Origin: CAIKNB01 sp964415965
Lineage (GTDB): Bacteria; Patescibacteriota; Patescibacteriia; 2-12-FULL-60-25
NCBI GenBank assembly: GCA_964415965.1
Contig: CAYQCK010000004.1
Coordinates: 55,749-119,748 of the forward strand
Length of the DNA stretch: 64,000 nucleotides
Direction: 5' to 3'
Both the position numbers and the translations under genes were made by a program. Within the stretch, counting starts at the first letter, position 1; each line of letters opens with the position of its first letter. Shown here one piece after another: positions 33,722 through 42,576 of this stretch. Below the pieces are notes generated by a model, which worked only from the letters and a program-made list of their open reading frames with translations, was not told the DNA's origin and made no database searches.

Positions 33722-34156
33722 TCAGCCTGCCAGCAGGCGCCTCACCATCTCGACCGGCGCTTCGTTCATCAGGTCTTTGTCGAGCTTGCGGCCGATCAGG
33801 GTGTCGACGTCGCTCGGCAGCTCGTCGACCAGGGCGTGTTCGATTTCGGCCGGCATGATCAAGTCCAAGTGCTCCAATTTATGCATGCGCATCAGGCTGA
33901 TGACGGCGGTCGCCATCTGTTTGATGAACGACTTGAGCCGCGGTGCGTCATCTTCGTCCACCGGACCGGCTACGCGCGAACCGTCGGCTGACGCGAACGA
34001 GCCCTCGTTGTCCTGTTTCCTTTCACGGGGCAATTCGAGGGACGATATCTGTTCCAGGCTGTCGCCTCCGGCCAGGAAAATCTTGGCGGTCGTACTGTCG
34101 GCAACGACGATCAGCGTCGGCTGCGGGAACTTCTGCAGGTCTTGGGGTATTTGCAT
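33722..34156 (-). CDS. host-attachment/baeRF-like protein
   Basis: A 144-residue protein whose start lies 1 nt after the gpsA stop. The opening LIVVADSTTAKIFLAGG and the later MHKLEHLDLIMPAEIEHAL resemble the bacterial host-attachment/eRF1-like (baeRF) family, a fold related to translation termination factor domains. The similarity is by pattern only. A charged middle (RERKQDNEGSFASADG) is typical of the group. Role unknown. Confidence 0.5.
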   Translation of the reverse strand: MQIPQDLQKFPQPTLIVVADSTTAKIFLAGGDSLEQISSLELPRERKQDNEGSFASADGSRVAGPVDEDDAPRLKSFIKQMATAVISLMRMHKLEHLDLIMPAEIEHALVDELPSDVDTLIGRKLDKDLMNEAPVEMVRRLLAG

Positions 34157-34157
34157 A

Positions 34158-35153
34158 TCACTTCAGTCTTAATTCCTTAAGGTAATCGGCGAACGGTTTG
34201 GAGAAATCCTTCTCCGCCGCCAGGCATTTTAGCACGGCGGCGAAAAGCGGCGCTTTGAGTTTGTGCTTTTTGGCGAGTTTGTCGGTGATGGGTGCGGCTT
34301 TTATGCCTTCGACCGTGGTCAGACCCATGGTTTTCGGGTCCTTGGATTTGGCTTTGACCAGCTTTTCGCCGTAGGTTCGGTTGCGGCCGTGGGATGAGAG
34401 TCCGGTGACCATCAGGTCGCCGAGTCCGGCCAAAGACATCGCGGTCTCAGGTTCGGCGCCGCAGGCTTTGAGGAACATGCCCATCTCCATGATGGCTTGC
34501 GTCAGGATGAGCGCTTGGGTATTCATGGGATAGCCCAGCCCTTGGGTCAGGCCGAGGGCGATGGCATAGACGTTCTTGAGCGCCATGGCGTAACCGACGC
34601 CGACGACGTCATGGCTCGTGCCGGCCTTGAACACGTCCCCTTGCAGCGCGGCCGCCAATTTTTTGGCGGCTTTCATGTCGTCGCCGGCCACGACGACCGC
34701 GGACGGCATGCCCTTGGCGATTTCATTGGCGATGGCCGGCCCGCCGATCAGGCAATATTCGCGCCGGACGTGCGGCGGCAAAAGATCGCGAGCGGTCGCA
34801 CCGAGCGGCAACAAAGTCTCCGGGTCCAGGCCTTTCGTGATGCTGCCGATGACGACGCCCTTCCCGAGATGCGGCGCGGCTTTGGCCACGACCTCCTTGA
34901 GCGCGAAGCTCGGCACGGCCATGATGACGCCCGAAGCGCCCTTCAGGACTTTGCCGATGTCGTCGTCGGCCGTTATGTTTTTCGGCAACGCGGATCCTTT
35001 CAGGTATTTCGCGTTGCGGTGGCGGCGGTTGATGTCCTCCGTCACTTCGGGTTCGATCGAATACATCGTGACCGGGAAACCCCGGCCGGCCAGGACGAGC
35101 GCGAGCGCGGTGCCGACGTTGCCCGCGCCCAAGACAGCGAATTTTTTCCCCAT
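34158..35153 (-). CDS. gpsA: glycerol-3-phosphate dehydrogenase (NAD(P)+)
   Basis: A 331-residue enzyme that reduces dihydroxyacetone phosphate to glycerol 3-phosphate for phospholipid synthesis. Seen: VLGAGNVGTALALVLA at about 7-22 (Rossmann glycine loop), GGPAIANEIAKGMPSAVV near 135-152 (substrate-binding region), ALKNVYAIALGLTQGLGY with the catalytic lysine near 190, and GLGDLMVTGLSSHGRNRTYGE near 245 (in part). A -10 box lies 9 nt before the ATG, so the leader is only 2-3 nt. It is co-transcribed with the small gene downstream. Confidence 0.92.
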   Translation of the reverse strand: MGKKFAVLGAGNVGTALALVLAGRGFPVTMYSIEPEVTEDINRRHRNAKYLKGSALPKNITADDDIGKVLKGASGVIMAVPSFALKEVVAKAAPHLGKGVVIGSITKGLDPETLLPLGATARDLLPPHVRREYCLIGGPAIANEIAKGMPSAVVVAGDDMKAAKKLAAALQGDVFKAGTSHDVVGVGYAMALKNVYAIALGLTQGLGYPMNTQALILTQAIMEMGMFLKACGAEPETAMSLAGLGDLMVTGLSSHGRNRTYGEKLVKAKSKDPKTMGLTTVEGIKAAPITDKLAKKHKLKAPLFAAVLKCLAAEKDFSKPFADYLKELRLK

Positions 35154-35162
35154 AATGGGGAG

Positions 35163-35171
35163 AATATAGCA
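35163..35171 (-). promoter_or_regulatory. extended -10 box of gpsA
   Basis: On the minus strand TGC-TATATT, 9 nt before the ATG. Confidence 0.6.
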
Positions 35172-35188
35172 CGCCGCAAGCTAGATGT

Positions 35189-36790
35189 TCAGCTGCCCGG
35201 CGCGGTCCAGACCATGACCGGATTCCGGTCGAATGTCTTGCGCCAACCGGCTTCCTCCAATCCGGCTGACAGCTTTTCCTGCATCCCGGTCTTCGTCAGG
35301 ATGAGATGGGTGATCGAATTCTCCGCGAGATAGCGGAGCGCCTCGTCCGGACCGCCGCCGATGAGGCGCAGCCGCCATTCGTCCGCCTTGCGCCCGAAGT
35401 CCGGCGTCTCGTGGTCGTTCCCGACGATGACGCGGCGGCCGGTATAGGCGGGCGTGAAGCTGTTGGTCCAAAAATCGTCGGCGACCAGTATCGAATCCCG
35501 TCCGCTCGATCCCTTGATGGAGCTCCAGGCATCGAAGAGCGCGGTCGGCCGGTAGAGCCAAGTGGCGCGTGCCGGGTCATGGCTCCAGGCGAAGTTTGAA
35601 GTCAGCAGTTGGAACGACCCGAAGCCCAAGCCGAAGGCCAGTATCCCGACCATCAAGCCCTTTACCCAAGCAGGCGATGTCCCGGCCATCCGATCGCGCA
35701 GCCCCATCCAGAACGGCGCCGTCAAGAGGATGAGCGCCAACGAAACCCCTTCCGTGAACTTCCGTTTCCAGGGGAAGGGGAGACAGACGCAGATGGCGGC
35801 GGCGACGAGCCAGGCGACGAGCCAGTGCTCTTCTTGCCGCAGCCGGTCTTTGCGCCGCCAGCGCCAGGCGAAAGCCGCGGCGAAAGGGGCTAACGTGAAA
35901 ATCCAGGAGAGCCACGGCGCCAAAGGCAAACGGTTCACGTCCAAATGATGGGTCCTGAAGGTCTGGTCGAAATACAGTGGCACGTACAGGGCTGCCGCCG
36001 GCAGCATCCCGCAACCGAGGAGGCCGAGCGTCAGGGCCAAGCGCTTGGCCCCAAGTTTCCGCCAACGGAACATGGCAAGGCACCAGAAGACCGCCAGCAC
36101 GGGGATGAAATACGGATGGAAAGAGGCCAAGGGCGCCGTCGCTAAGGCGGAAAGAACAGCTGTCCGATATCCTTTTCCGCCGAAGGCCGACCAGGCTGAA
36201 TCGAGCGCGGTGGCCAAGAGCGCGATGGACAGGATGATGTGCGGTCCGCTGAGCAGCGCGGGGAAGACGGAAAATTCAGTCGCGATGTCGGGGGCCAGCC
36301 TGGTGCCGATGGTCCATCCGCCGACGGCATAGATCCAGAAGGTATAGAGCCACCCGCCGCCGACCCCCAAGACCATCAGCCAAGTCAGGAACGATCGGTC
36401 GCGGCCATCTGCCGCGAACCTTTTCGTGAGGCGGAAAAGGGCGAACGCCAAGACTATGGTCATGCACCAACGCGCGATCTCGAGGATCAGGATCGGCGGC
36501 AACCCCGTCCTCGCCGCTAACCCGAGCGTCGACCAGAAAATATCCAGCCGCCGTGCCGCGGGCTCCACGGCGTAAAGGTTCTGCAGCCGGACGCCGCCTT
36601 GCGCGCCCTGTTCGATGTAGGAAAGGTAGACCGCGGTGTCGTTCGGGAAAAGCAGGGTGTTGCCGAGCCAGCACTGTCCGTCCGGTGCTCCGCTCCAGAA
36701 CATGGCGGCCGTCAGCATCTCCACGGCTACCAAAGCCGCCCCTGCGAGGAGCGGCGTCCGGTGGTCTTTCAACCAGGCTTTGATGCTCAT
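35189..36790 (-). CDS. polytopic membrane protein, GT-C-like
   Basis: A 533-residue protein with at least nine hydrophobic membrane segments over residues 12-405 and a soluble C-terminal domain (about 410-533). An early luminal loop carries FPNDTAVYLSYIEQG (Asp-containing, as in GT-C glycosyltransferases or mannosyltransferase-like proteins), but no complete signature is present. It overlaps the lipoprotein gene upstream by 4 nt. It could build or export a surface glycan; that is inference from topology only. Confidence 0.6.
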   Translation of the reverse strand: MSIKAWLKDHRTPLLAGAALVAVEMLTAAMFWSGAPDGQCWLGNTLLFPNDTAVYLSYIEQGAQGGVRLQNLYAVEPAARRLDIFWSTLGLAARTGLPPILILEIARWCMTIVLAFALFRLTKRFAADGRDRSFLTWLMVLGVGGGWLYTFWIYAVGGWTIGTRLAPDIATEFSVFPALLSGPHIILSIALLATALDSAWSAFGGKGYRTAVLSALATAPLASFHPYFIPVLAVFWCLAMFRWRKLGAKRLALTLGLLGCGMLPAAALYVPLYFDQTFRTHHLDVNRLPLAPWLSWIFTLAPFAAAFAWRWRRKDRLRQEEHWLVAWLVAAAICVCLPFPWKRKFTEGVSLALILLTAPFWMGLRDRMAGTSPAWVKGLMVGILAFGLGFGSFQLLTSNFAWSHDPARATWLYRPTALFDAWSSIKGSSGRDSILVADDFWTNSFTPAYTGRRVIVGNDHETPDFGRKADEWRLRLIGGGPDEALRYLAENSITHLILTKTGMQEKLSAGLEEAGWRKTFDRNPVMVWTAPGS

Positions 36791-37890
36791 TGCGCCAGGA
36801 GCGGGGCTACGACGCTGTACGCCTCGGTCTGCCCGTCGTTCCGTGTGCGCGTCCCTTTGCCCATGATCGACGGTACGAGGTAGACCGAGTTCGGCTCGGT
36901 CGACTCGTCGGTGACGCGGAGGAATACGAAATCCACGGTCGTCAGCTCGATGTCCCCGGTGGCTCCGGACAGCCCGCCGCGTTCCAGCAGGGCGAGCGTC
37001 TGTCCGTTCGTCAAAGACGGGTAATCGGACCTCTCGGGATCGTAATACAGGTTGATTTTTCCGGACACGATGGATTTGTTCGAATGGTCCACCACGATTT
37101 CGGCGCCGTTGACATAGCTGCCGTCGGCCCTGACGATATCCCGTTCATCCAGCAGGGCGTGGTAGCGCACCGCGGTCCGGGCCGGGAATTCCGGTTTGGC
37201 GCAGCGGCCGGAGTCGGTCGCGAGCGCCGGCGGACCGCCCGCCAACAGCGGGTCGGACGCGGCGCGCGCCCTGACTTGCCTGACCGTCTCGGCGTCCATG
37301 CATTTTTTGTTGGCCGTGCCGTTGGCCCACCAGAGGTACCAATCGGGCGAAACTAATCCGGGACGATAATATTGGGGACGGAAACCTCGGGTGAAGATGA
37401 ATGAGTTGGCGGTCACGATGAGCTCGTCGTACGGCCTCAGCGAGGCGACCGTCAATGGCCCGGATGTCGCGGTGTTCCAGAACTCGAGGATCCGTTCGGA
37501 AGCGCGGTAGGACCAACGGTAGCCTTGGTCGTCGCTCCATTCCATCACCATCTCCTTGGTCCGCGGGAAATTTCCTAATATCCCCGCCGGGATGTCGAGC
37601 GCACCCGTCAAGCTCTTCAGTTCGACGTCATTCGGCAAACCTTGGCGCAGCTTCAGCACCGTGATGTTCGGCGGCAGTTTCGGCAAGGTCGCCTTGACCG
37701 TGACCTTGGCTTGGCTTTGCGGGATGGTGATCTTGGGGAGCTTGCCGAAGCCCCGGTTGATGTCCACGGCTTGGTTCGCGGCTTGGTTCGCGAAGGGCTG
37801 CGCGACCTTCAGTGTCTTGGCTTCCGGCCAGCAGCCGACTCCGGCCAGGCTCAGGCAGGCGGGCAGCAGCAGGATGAGTCTTTTATCCAT
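36787..37890 (-). CDS. lipoprotein of unknown function
   Basis: A 367-residue protein; start at 37890 (MDKRLILLL). The signal peptide ends LAGVGC, a lipobox-like site, so it is probably lipid-anchored outside. No family is recognised. It has a hydrophilic N-terminal linker (repeated ANQAANQ and LPKITIP strands) and a beta-rich body with four further cysteines. It heads a two-gene operon with the polytopic membrane protein. The -10 box TATAAT lies 6 nt from the ATG, so the mRNA is leaderless. Confidence 0.65.
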   Translation of the reverse strand: MDKRLILLLPACLSLAGVGCWPEAKTLKVAQPFANQAANQAVDINRGFGKLPKITIPQSQAKVTVKATLPKLPPNITVLKLRQGLPNDVELKSLTGALDIPAGILGNFPRTKEMVMEWSDDQGYRWSYRASERILEFWNTATSGPLTVASLRPYDELIVTANSFIFTRGFRPQYYRPGLVSPDWYLWWANGTANKKCMDAETVRQVRARAASDPLLAGGPPALATDSGRCAKPEFPARTAVRYHALLDERDIVRADGSYVNGAEIVVDHSNKSIVSGKINLYYDPERSDYPSLTNGQTLALLERGGLSGATGDIELTTVDFVFLRVTDESTEPNSVYLVPSIMGKGTRTRNDGQTEAYSVVAPLLAQ

Positions 37891-37896
37891 GACCGG

Positions 37897-37902
37897 ATTA
37901 TA
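37897..37902 (-). promoter_or_regulatory. -10 box of the lipoprotein operon
   Basis: Consensus TATAAT on the minus strand; the base seven downstream is the A of the ATG. Confidence 0.7.
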
Positions 37903-37970
37903 GCCCGAAACACTGCCTCTGGCGACGCCATTTGACCGTGCCATCGCCTTTTTAGCATACTGATTGAATC

Positions 37971-38312
37971 ATGCTGGCCACGCTGAAAGCCTTGGTTATC
38001 GCTTCCCTCCTGACGGGCGGGTTGTTTTGCCCGTTCCAGCCCCTGATGGCCGGCGGCATCGGCCATTGCGGTGATGACGAGGCTGGCCAGACCGCGCTCC
38101 AAGCCTCGTTGGACATGATGCCTTGCTGTCTGGACAGCCACCGGGCGGATTCGCCGGTCGTCCAGCCGGTTTCGCCTGCCGATGTCCCGTCCGCGTCCCA
38201 ACCGTCCTTCGCTCCGGTCCATGACGATTTTTCCGGTGAACCGGGCTGCTTCGGGCTGCGCCAAAAATATCGCGACAAATTCGAAGAGAGAAGCTGCGGC
38301 AAGCGGGAGTGA
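37971..38312 (+). CDS. small secreted Cys-rich protein upstream of metal transporters
   Basis: A 113-residue protein with a hydrophobic N-terminus (LKALVIASLLTGGLFC) ending near residue 28, probably a signal peptide. The mature part holds His and Cys residues in GHCGDDE and MMPCCLDSH, plus two later cysteines, which could bind copper or another soft metal. It is followed by an HMA/TauE/cupredoxin fusion (51 nt) and CopA, so metal handling is likely. A CATACT -10-like box lies 8-9 nt before the ATG. Confidence 0.6.
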   Translation: MLATLKALVIASLLTGGLFCPFQPLMAGGIGHCGDDEAGQTALQASLDMMPCCLDSHRADSPVVQPVSPADVPSASQPSFAPVHDDFSGEPGCFGLRQKYRDKFEERSCGKRE

Positions 38313-38363
38313 GCGGACAGGGTTCCGTCGGCGTTCGCTTATTCCCTCAATCACATTTTAGGT

Positions 38364-39689
38364 ATGCCCAGAGTCATCAAATGGCAGGTCACCGGCATGC
38401 ATTGCCGCTCCTGCGAAAAACTCATATCCGACGTCCTTAAGGATGTTCCCGGTGTTTTGGATGTCGAGGTCTCGCTCAAGATGTCCAAGGCCGCGGCCAG
38501 ACTGCGCGACGAAGCCAAGGATCCCGATCTGGACCTGATCAATCGCCAGCTTGAAGCGCATGGCTATCGCCTGTATCCGGAAGGCTGCCGTTTGCCGTCA
38601 TCGGCCGAACCGTTCACGCGGCGTCTGCGGCGCGCCGTGGTCGCGCTTCTTGTCGTGGGCTTCGTCGGCTATTGCGCATGGTTGCCGATCCACGGCCTAT
38701 TGCCGGACGTGAAGACCGGCGCTTCGGTCGGCGCGCTCTTCGTGCTCGGCATCGTCGCCTCGCTCTCCTCGTGCCTCGCCACGACCGGCGGCTTCATGCT
38801 GGCCTACAGCGCCGAGACCGCCTCGAAACGGAAGACCGTCCTCATGCATCTCGGACGGCTGGCGTCCTTCATGGCTGGCGGCGCGCTGTTGGGAACCCTG
38901 GGCGGGGCTTTGCCGTCCGCATCGACCGGTTGGTATGGGGTGTTGGCCATCATCCTGGGTGTTGGCTTCCTGGGTGTGGCCCTGAACCTGCTTGACCTGT
39001 TCCCTTCGTGGTCGAAGCTGGGTCTCGCCTTGCCTCCTTCATTCCAGAGCTTCGCCGACAGGGTCAAACGGCGGCCCGGCGGCCTGACGCCGTTCCTCGT
39101 CGGCGCCGTGACCTTCGTCTTGCCGTGCGGTTTCACCCAGACGGCCCAGGCCTTGGCCCTGTCCACGGGTTCGGCGGCCCAGGGTTTCCTTTACATGGTC
39201 GCCTTCGCCCTGGGCACGCTGCCGGTGCTGCTCGGCGTCACGGCCTTCGCCGCCAAAGTCAGCTTCAAGCAAGGCCTGCTTCGTCTCGCCATCGGCGCCG
39301 TCATGTTCTTCTTCGCCCTCGGCCAGTTCAATTCCGGCATGTCGCTGTTCGGCATGTCGTTGGATTTCGGTTTCGGCAAGTATCCCGGGGATTCGGCCGT
39401 TGCCGTCGCTGTGCCTGACGCCAAAGAGCAGGTCGTCCGCATGAAGGTCACGTCCTATGGCTACGAGCCGGCGGCGTTGACCGTCAAGAAAGGCGTCCCG
39501 GTCCGTTGGGAAGTCGACGGCACCGCGGCCGGCGGCTGCACCGGCGCCATCGTTTCGCGCGAACTCGGCATCTCCAAACAGCTCGAGCCCGGCATCAACA
39601 CGTTCACCTTCACCCCGACGCGCACCGGCCGCATCGCCTTCAGCTGCGGCATGGGCATGGTGCGCGGCACCTTCAACGTCATCGAATGA
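38364..39689 (+). CDS. HMA-TauE/SafE-cupredoxin fusion, copper-handling membrane protein
   Basis: A 441-residue protein with three parts. An HMA domain with GMHCRSC (residues 11-17) binds a soft metal ion. A sulfite-exporter TauE/SafE-like (DsbD-type) membrane region with six or more helices spans about 88-345, with LSSCLATTGGF and VLPCGFTQT, each holding the Cys-plus-Pro/Thr features of that family. A C-terminal cupredoxin-like domain (about 350-441) has GGCTGAIV and AFSCGMGMVRG, Cys and Met ligands for copper. It lies 1 nt before copA, so the two probably move copper together. Confidence 0.8.
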   Translation: MPRVIKWQVTGMHCRSCEKLISDVLKDVPGVLDVEVSLKMSKAAARLRDEAKDPDLDLINRQLEAHGYRLYPEGCRLPSSAEPFTRRLRRAVVALLVVGFVGYCAWLPIHGLLPDVKTGASVGALFVLGIVASLSSCLATTGGFMLAYSAETASKRKTVLMHLGRLASFMAGGALLGTLGGALPSASTGWYGVLAIILGVGFLGVALNLLDLFPSWSKLGLALPPSFQSFADRVKRRPGGLTPFLVGAVTFVLPCGFTQTAQALALSTGSAAQGFLYMVAFALGTLPVLLGVTAFAAKVSFKQGLLRLAIGAVMFFFALGQFNSGMSLFGMSLDFGFGKYPGDSAVAVAVPDAKEQVVRMKVTSYGYEPAALTVKKGVPVRWEVDGTAAGGCTGAIVSRELGISKQLEPGINTFTFTPTRTGRIAFSCGMGMVRGTFNVIE

Positions 39690-39690
39690 T

Positions 39691-41889
39691 ATGGAAAAAA
39701 TCACCATCCCCATCCGCGGCATGCATTGCGCTTCGTGCGCCGTCACGACCGAGAAGGCATTGCAGAAGACGGCTGGCGTCGTCACCGCCAACGTCAATTT
39801 CGCGACCGAACGCGCCACGGTCGAATTCGACGGGTCTCGCGTCGACCGGGCGAAACTCGCCCAGGCCATCAAAGACAATGGTTACGAACCCGTCATGCCC
39901 GAGGAAGGGGAGTCGCACGGAATGCATCACGGCCCTCACGAGGCGAGGACAGAATCCCACCTTGCCCATGGCGGATATGTTGACCTGAGAGGCCTGGTCG
40001 CGGCCGCCGTCCTCGCGGTCCCGCTCGTCGTCAGCATGTTCGTGATGCCGGATGTCGGCATCATCCTGGGCCGTCCGGCCTGGCTTGTATTGGAATTCAT
40101 CTGTGCCACCATCCTGGTCGTCTGGCTGGGCCGCCACTTCCACCATGGCACGTGGAACGAATTGCGGCATGGTCGCGCCAACATGGACACCCTGGTCACG
40201 GTCGGCACCGGTTCGGCTTTGGTCTGGAGCGCGTACGCGCTCATCGCCGGCAAGCTCGAGCAGGTCTACTTCGAGACCGCCGGCATCATCGTCCTGTTCC
40301 TGCTGTTCGGGAAATACCTCGAAGCGCGCCAGCGCAGCCAAGCGGGCGCCGCCATCCAGGCGCTCCTGAGCCTCCAAGCCAAGCTGGCGCACCGCGTCGC
40401 GGCCGACGGCACGCTTGAAGATATCGAGCCGTCGCGCCTCAAGCCGGGCGATGTCTGCCTCGTCAAACCAGGGGAGGCAATTCCGCTTGACGGTGAAGTC
40501 GTCGAAGGCGCGTCGAGCGTGGACGAGTCCATGCTCACCGGCGAATCCATCCCGGTCGAGAAGACTGTCGGCTCAGAAGTCTTCGGCGCGACGCTGAACG
40601 GACGCGGTTCGTTCCGGCTGCGCGTGACCGTCGAACCCGGAAAGTCGGTTCTGGATGCCATTGTCGCCACGGTCGAGCATGCGCTCTCCACCAAGTCGCC
40701 GGTCGAAAAATTGGTTGACCGCATCTCGTCGATTTTCGTCCCGGCCGTCATCGCCGTGGCGCTCGCTGCCTTCTTGGGGTGGTGGTTGTCCGGCGCTTTG
40801 CTGGGCGACGCCATCCGCCATGCGGTCGCGGTCCTGATCGTCGCCTGTCCGTGCGCCATGGGTTTGGCCACGCCCGCCGCCATCATGGTCGGAGCCGGCG
40901 CCGGCGCCAAGCGCGGCATCCTGGTGAAAGACGGCTCTGCCCTCGAAGCGGCGCGCCGCATCACGACAGTGGTTTTCGACAAGACCGGGACTTTGACCCA
41001 GGGCAAACCGGCCGTCACGGACGTCGTGCCTGCTGCCGGGACGGATGCCGCTTCGTTGGTCCGCGTTGCCGCATCCCTCGAGGCCGCATCCGAACATCCA
41101 TTGGCGCAAGCGGTCATGGCCGAGGCTGAAGCGCGGAATATCCGGTCGACTGATGTTGCGGACTTTATCGCCGTACCAGGCGAAGGAATAAAGGGTATGG
41201 TCGACGGCCAACCGTCCTTGCTCGGCAAGCCGGAATGGGTGTTTGAATCGGTAGGGGCGACGCATGCGTCGCCCGTGCAGGAACTGCGTTCCGCGGCCAA
41301 GACCGTCATCGCTGTGGCGCATGGCGGAAAACTTCTCGGCTTCATCGCGGCCCAGGACAAACCCAAGCCCGACGCCGTCGAAGCGGTCCGCCAGCTTACC
41401 GACCTGAAGCTTGAAGTCGCGCTTTTGACTGGCGACCACCGGACCACGGCCGAAGCCATCGCCCGCGAACTCGGTATCCCGCAAGTCTTCGCCGAGGTTT
41501 CGCCGACCGGCAAGGCCGACAAGATAAGAGCCCTCCAAGCTGAAGGCAAGAAAGTCGCGTTCGTCGGCGACGGGCTGAATGACGCGCCGGCGCTGGCTCA
41601 GTCCGATTTGGGTCTGGCCATGGGGACGGGCACGGACGTGGCCATGGCCGCCGGCCAAATGGTGCTCATGGGCGGCTCGCCGGCCAAGGCGCCGGAAGCT
41701 ATCCGTCTCGCGCGCCTGACCTTCTCGGCCATCAAGCAGAACCTGTTCTGGGCCTTCGTCTATAACGTCGTCGGCATCCCGCTCGCCGCCTTCGGCGTCC
41801 TGAACCCGATGCTTGCCGGACTGGCTATGGCCTTCTCGAGCGTGAGCGTCCTCACGAATTCACTGCGCATCGCGAAGCGCCTGCAGTGA
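39691..41889 (+). CDS. copA: copper-translocating P-type ATPase
   Basis: A 732-residue P1B-type ATPase exporting monovalent copper from the cytoplasm. An N-terminal HMA domain has GMHCASC (residues 10-16). The His-rich stretch HGMHHGPHEA follows. Other marks: TGES in the actuator domain, CPC at 385-387, DKTGT at 430-434 (phosphorylated Asp), SEHPLA (HP motif) and GDGLNDAPAL. A 20-bp palindrome at 41255-41274 is translated in frame as part of VGATHASP in the nucleotide-binding domain, outside the core motifs. Co-transcribed with the fusion gene upstream. Confidence 0.93.
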   Translation: MEKITIPIRGMHCASCAVTTEKALQKTAGVVTANVNFATERATVEFDGSRVDRAKLAQAIKDNGYEPVMPEEGESHGMHHGPHEARTESHLAHGGYVDLRGLVAAAVLAVPLVVSMFVMPDVGIILGRPAWLVLEFICATILVVWLGRHFHHGTWNELRHGRANMDTLVTVGTGSALVWSAYALIAGKLEQVYFETAGIIVLFLLFGKYLEARQRSQAGAAIQALLSLQAKLAHRVAADGTLEDIEPSRLKPGDVCLVKPGEAIPLDGEVVEGASSVDESMLTGESIPVEKTVGSEVFGATLNGRGSFRLRVTVEPGKSVLDAIVATVEHALSTKSPVEKLVDRISSIFVPAVIAVALAAFLGWWLSGALLGDAIRHAVAVLIVACPCAMGLATPAAIMVGAGAGAKRGILVKDGSALEAARRITTVVFDKTGTLTQGKPAVTDVVPAAGTDAASLVRVAASLEAASEHPLAQAVMAEAEARNIRSTDVADFIAVPGEGIKGMVDGQPSLLGKPEWVFESVGATHASPVQELRSAAKTVIAVAHGGKLLGFIAAQDKPKPDAVEAVRQLTDLKLEVALLTGDHRTTAEAIARELGIPQVFAEVSPTGKADKIRALQAEGKKVAFVGDGLNDAPALAQSDLGLAMGTGTDVAMAAGQMVLMGGSPAKAPEAIRLARLTFSAIKQNLFWAFVYNVVGIPLAAFGVLNPMLAGLAMAFSSVSVLTNSLRIAKRLQ
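41255..41274. repeat. 20-bp palindrome inserted within copA
   Basis: GGGCGACGCA / TGCGTCGCCC, a perfect palindrome preceded by GTAG. This is a common interspersed element read as VGATxASP when translated. Confidence 0.75.
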
Positions 41890-41902
41890 CCGATCGTCCA
41901 GT

Positions 41903-41929
41903 AAGCCCCCGCTCGCCGCGGGGGCTTTC
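41903..41929 (+). terminator. intrinsic terminator
   Basis: AAGCCCCCGC / GCGGGGGCTT stem after copA; the T-run is short. Confidence 0.75.
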
Positions 41930-41935
41930 GTATCC

Positions 41936-41964
41936 TTGACATTATCCTCGGCTTGGCCTAGTTT
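41936..41964 (+). promoter_or_regulatory. promoter of gene at 41983
   Basis: TTGACA, 17-nt spacer, TAGTTT; about 15 nt before the TTG start. Confidence 0.6.
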
Positions 41965-41982
41965 CTTTGCCGGAGGTGCACT

Positions 41983-42453
41983 TTGAACGACAAACCGCTC
42001 TCGGTCCCGCTTGCCCGCCTCGTCTTCGCCCTTGACTACATCGAGTTCCTGGACCGGTCCTGGACCCAGGTCCGGCGCCAGAAATGGGGCTTCGCCCAGG
42101 TCAAAGGCGAACTGAATCCCCACGGCTTCGCCGCCGACCGGGCGCGCGACGTCCTGAAACGCTTCAACCTGCGCTGGGTCCCGCCCATCTCGCAGGCATT
42201 CTTCGCCCCGCGTCTGCACGAGGTTCTGCGTGCCGCCCGCGACCAGAAGTCGGACTTCACGGTGCCGTGCGACCAGCTCATCGCCGACCTGGCCGATGCC
42301 ACCTGCATGTGCACGACCCCGCCGGAAGTCATCAGCAAGGACGAATGCGGCCCGTACGGCTACGATTACCGCGGCGCACTGCGCAACTTCTTCGCCGCTT
42401 TCGCCTGCGGTGAGATCGTGATGCAGGATCTGCGCCCGCATCTGTCCATTTGA
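41983..42453 (+). CDS. protein of unknown function, TTG start
   Basis: A 156-residue protein starting at a TTG (41983); GGAGGTG stands 6 nt before it, and no ATG in that frame has a comparable site. It reads as an all-helical soluble protein with four cysteines late in the sequence (DATCMCTTPPEVISKDECG, and AFACG). No family is recognised. A promoter and a strong terminator frame it, so it is monocistronic. Confidence 0.6.
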   Translation: MNDKPLSVPLARLVFALDYIEFLDRSWTQVRRQKWGFAQVKGELNPHGFAADRARDVLKRFNLRWVPPISQAFFAPRLHEVLRAARDQKSDFTVPCDQLIADLADATCMCTTPPEVISKDECGPYGYDYRGALRNFFAAFACGEIVMQDLRPHLSI

Positions 42454-42472
42454 TCTCGGCTTCCCGCCGTCA

Positions 42473-42505
42473 GCCCCCGTTTCCTCTCGGAAGCGGGGCG
42501 TTTTT
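42473..42505 (+). terminator. intrinsic terminator
   Basis: CGTTTCC / GGAAGCG stem extended by CCC/GGG and followed by GTTTTTA. Confidence 0.8.
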
Positions 42506-42576
42506 ATTCTGATATGGGTTGACCGACTGGGTTATTCGTGGTAAGCCGCCGCTTCGGACCTTTGAAAGGAGACTGT

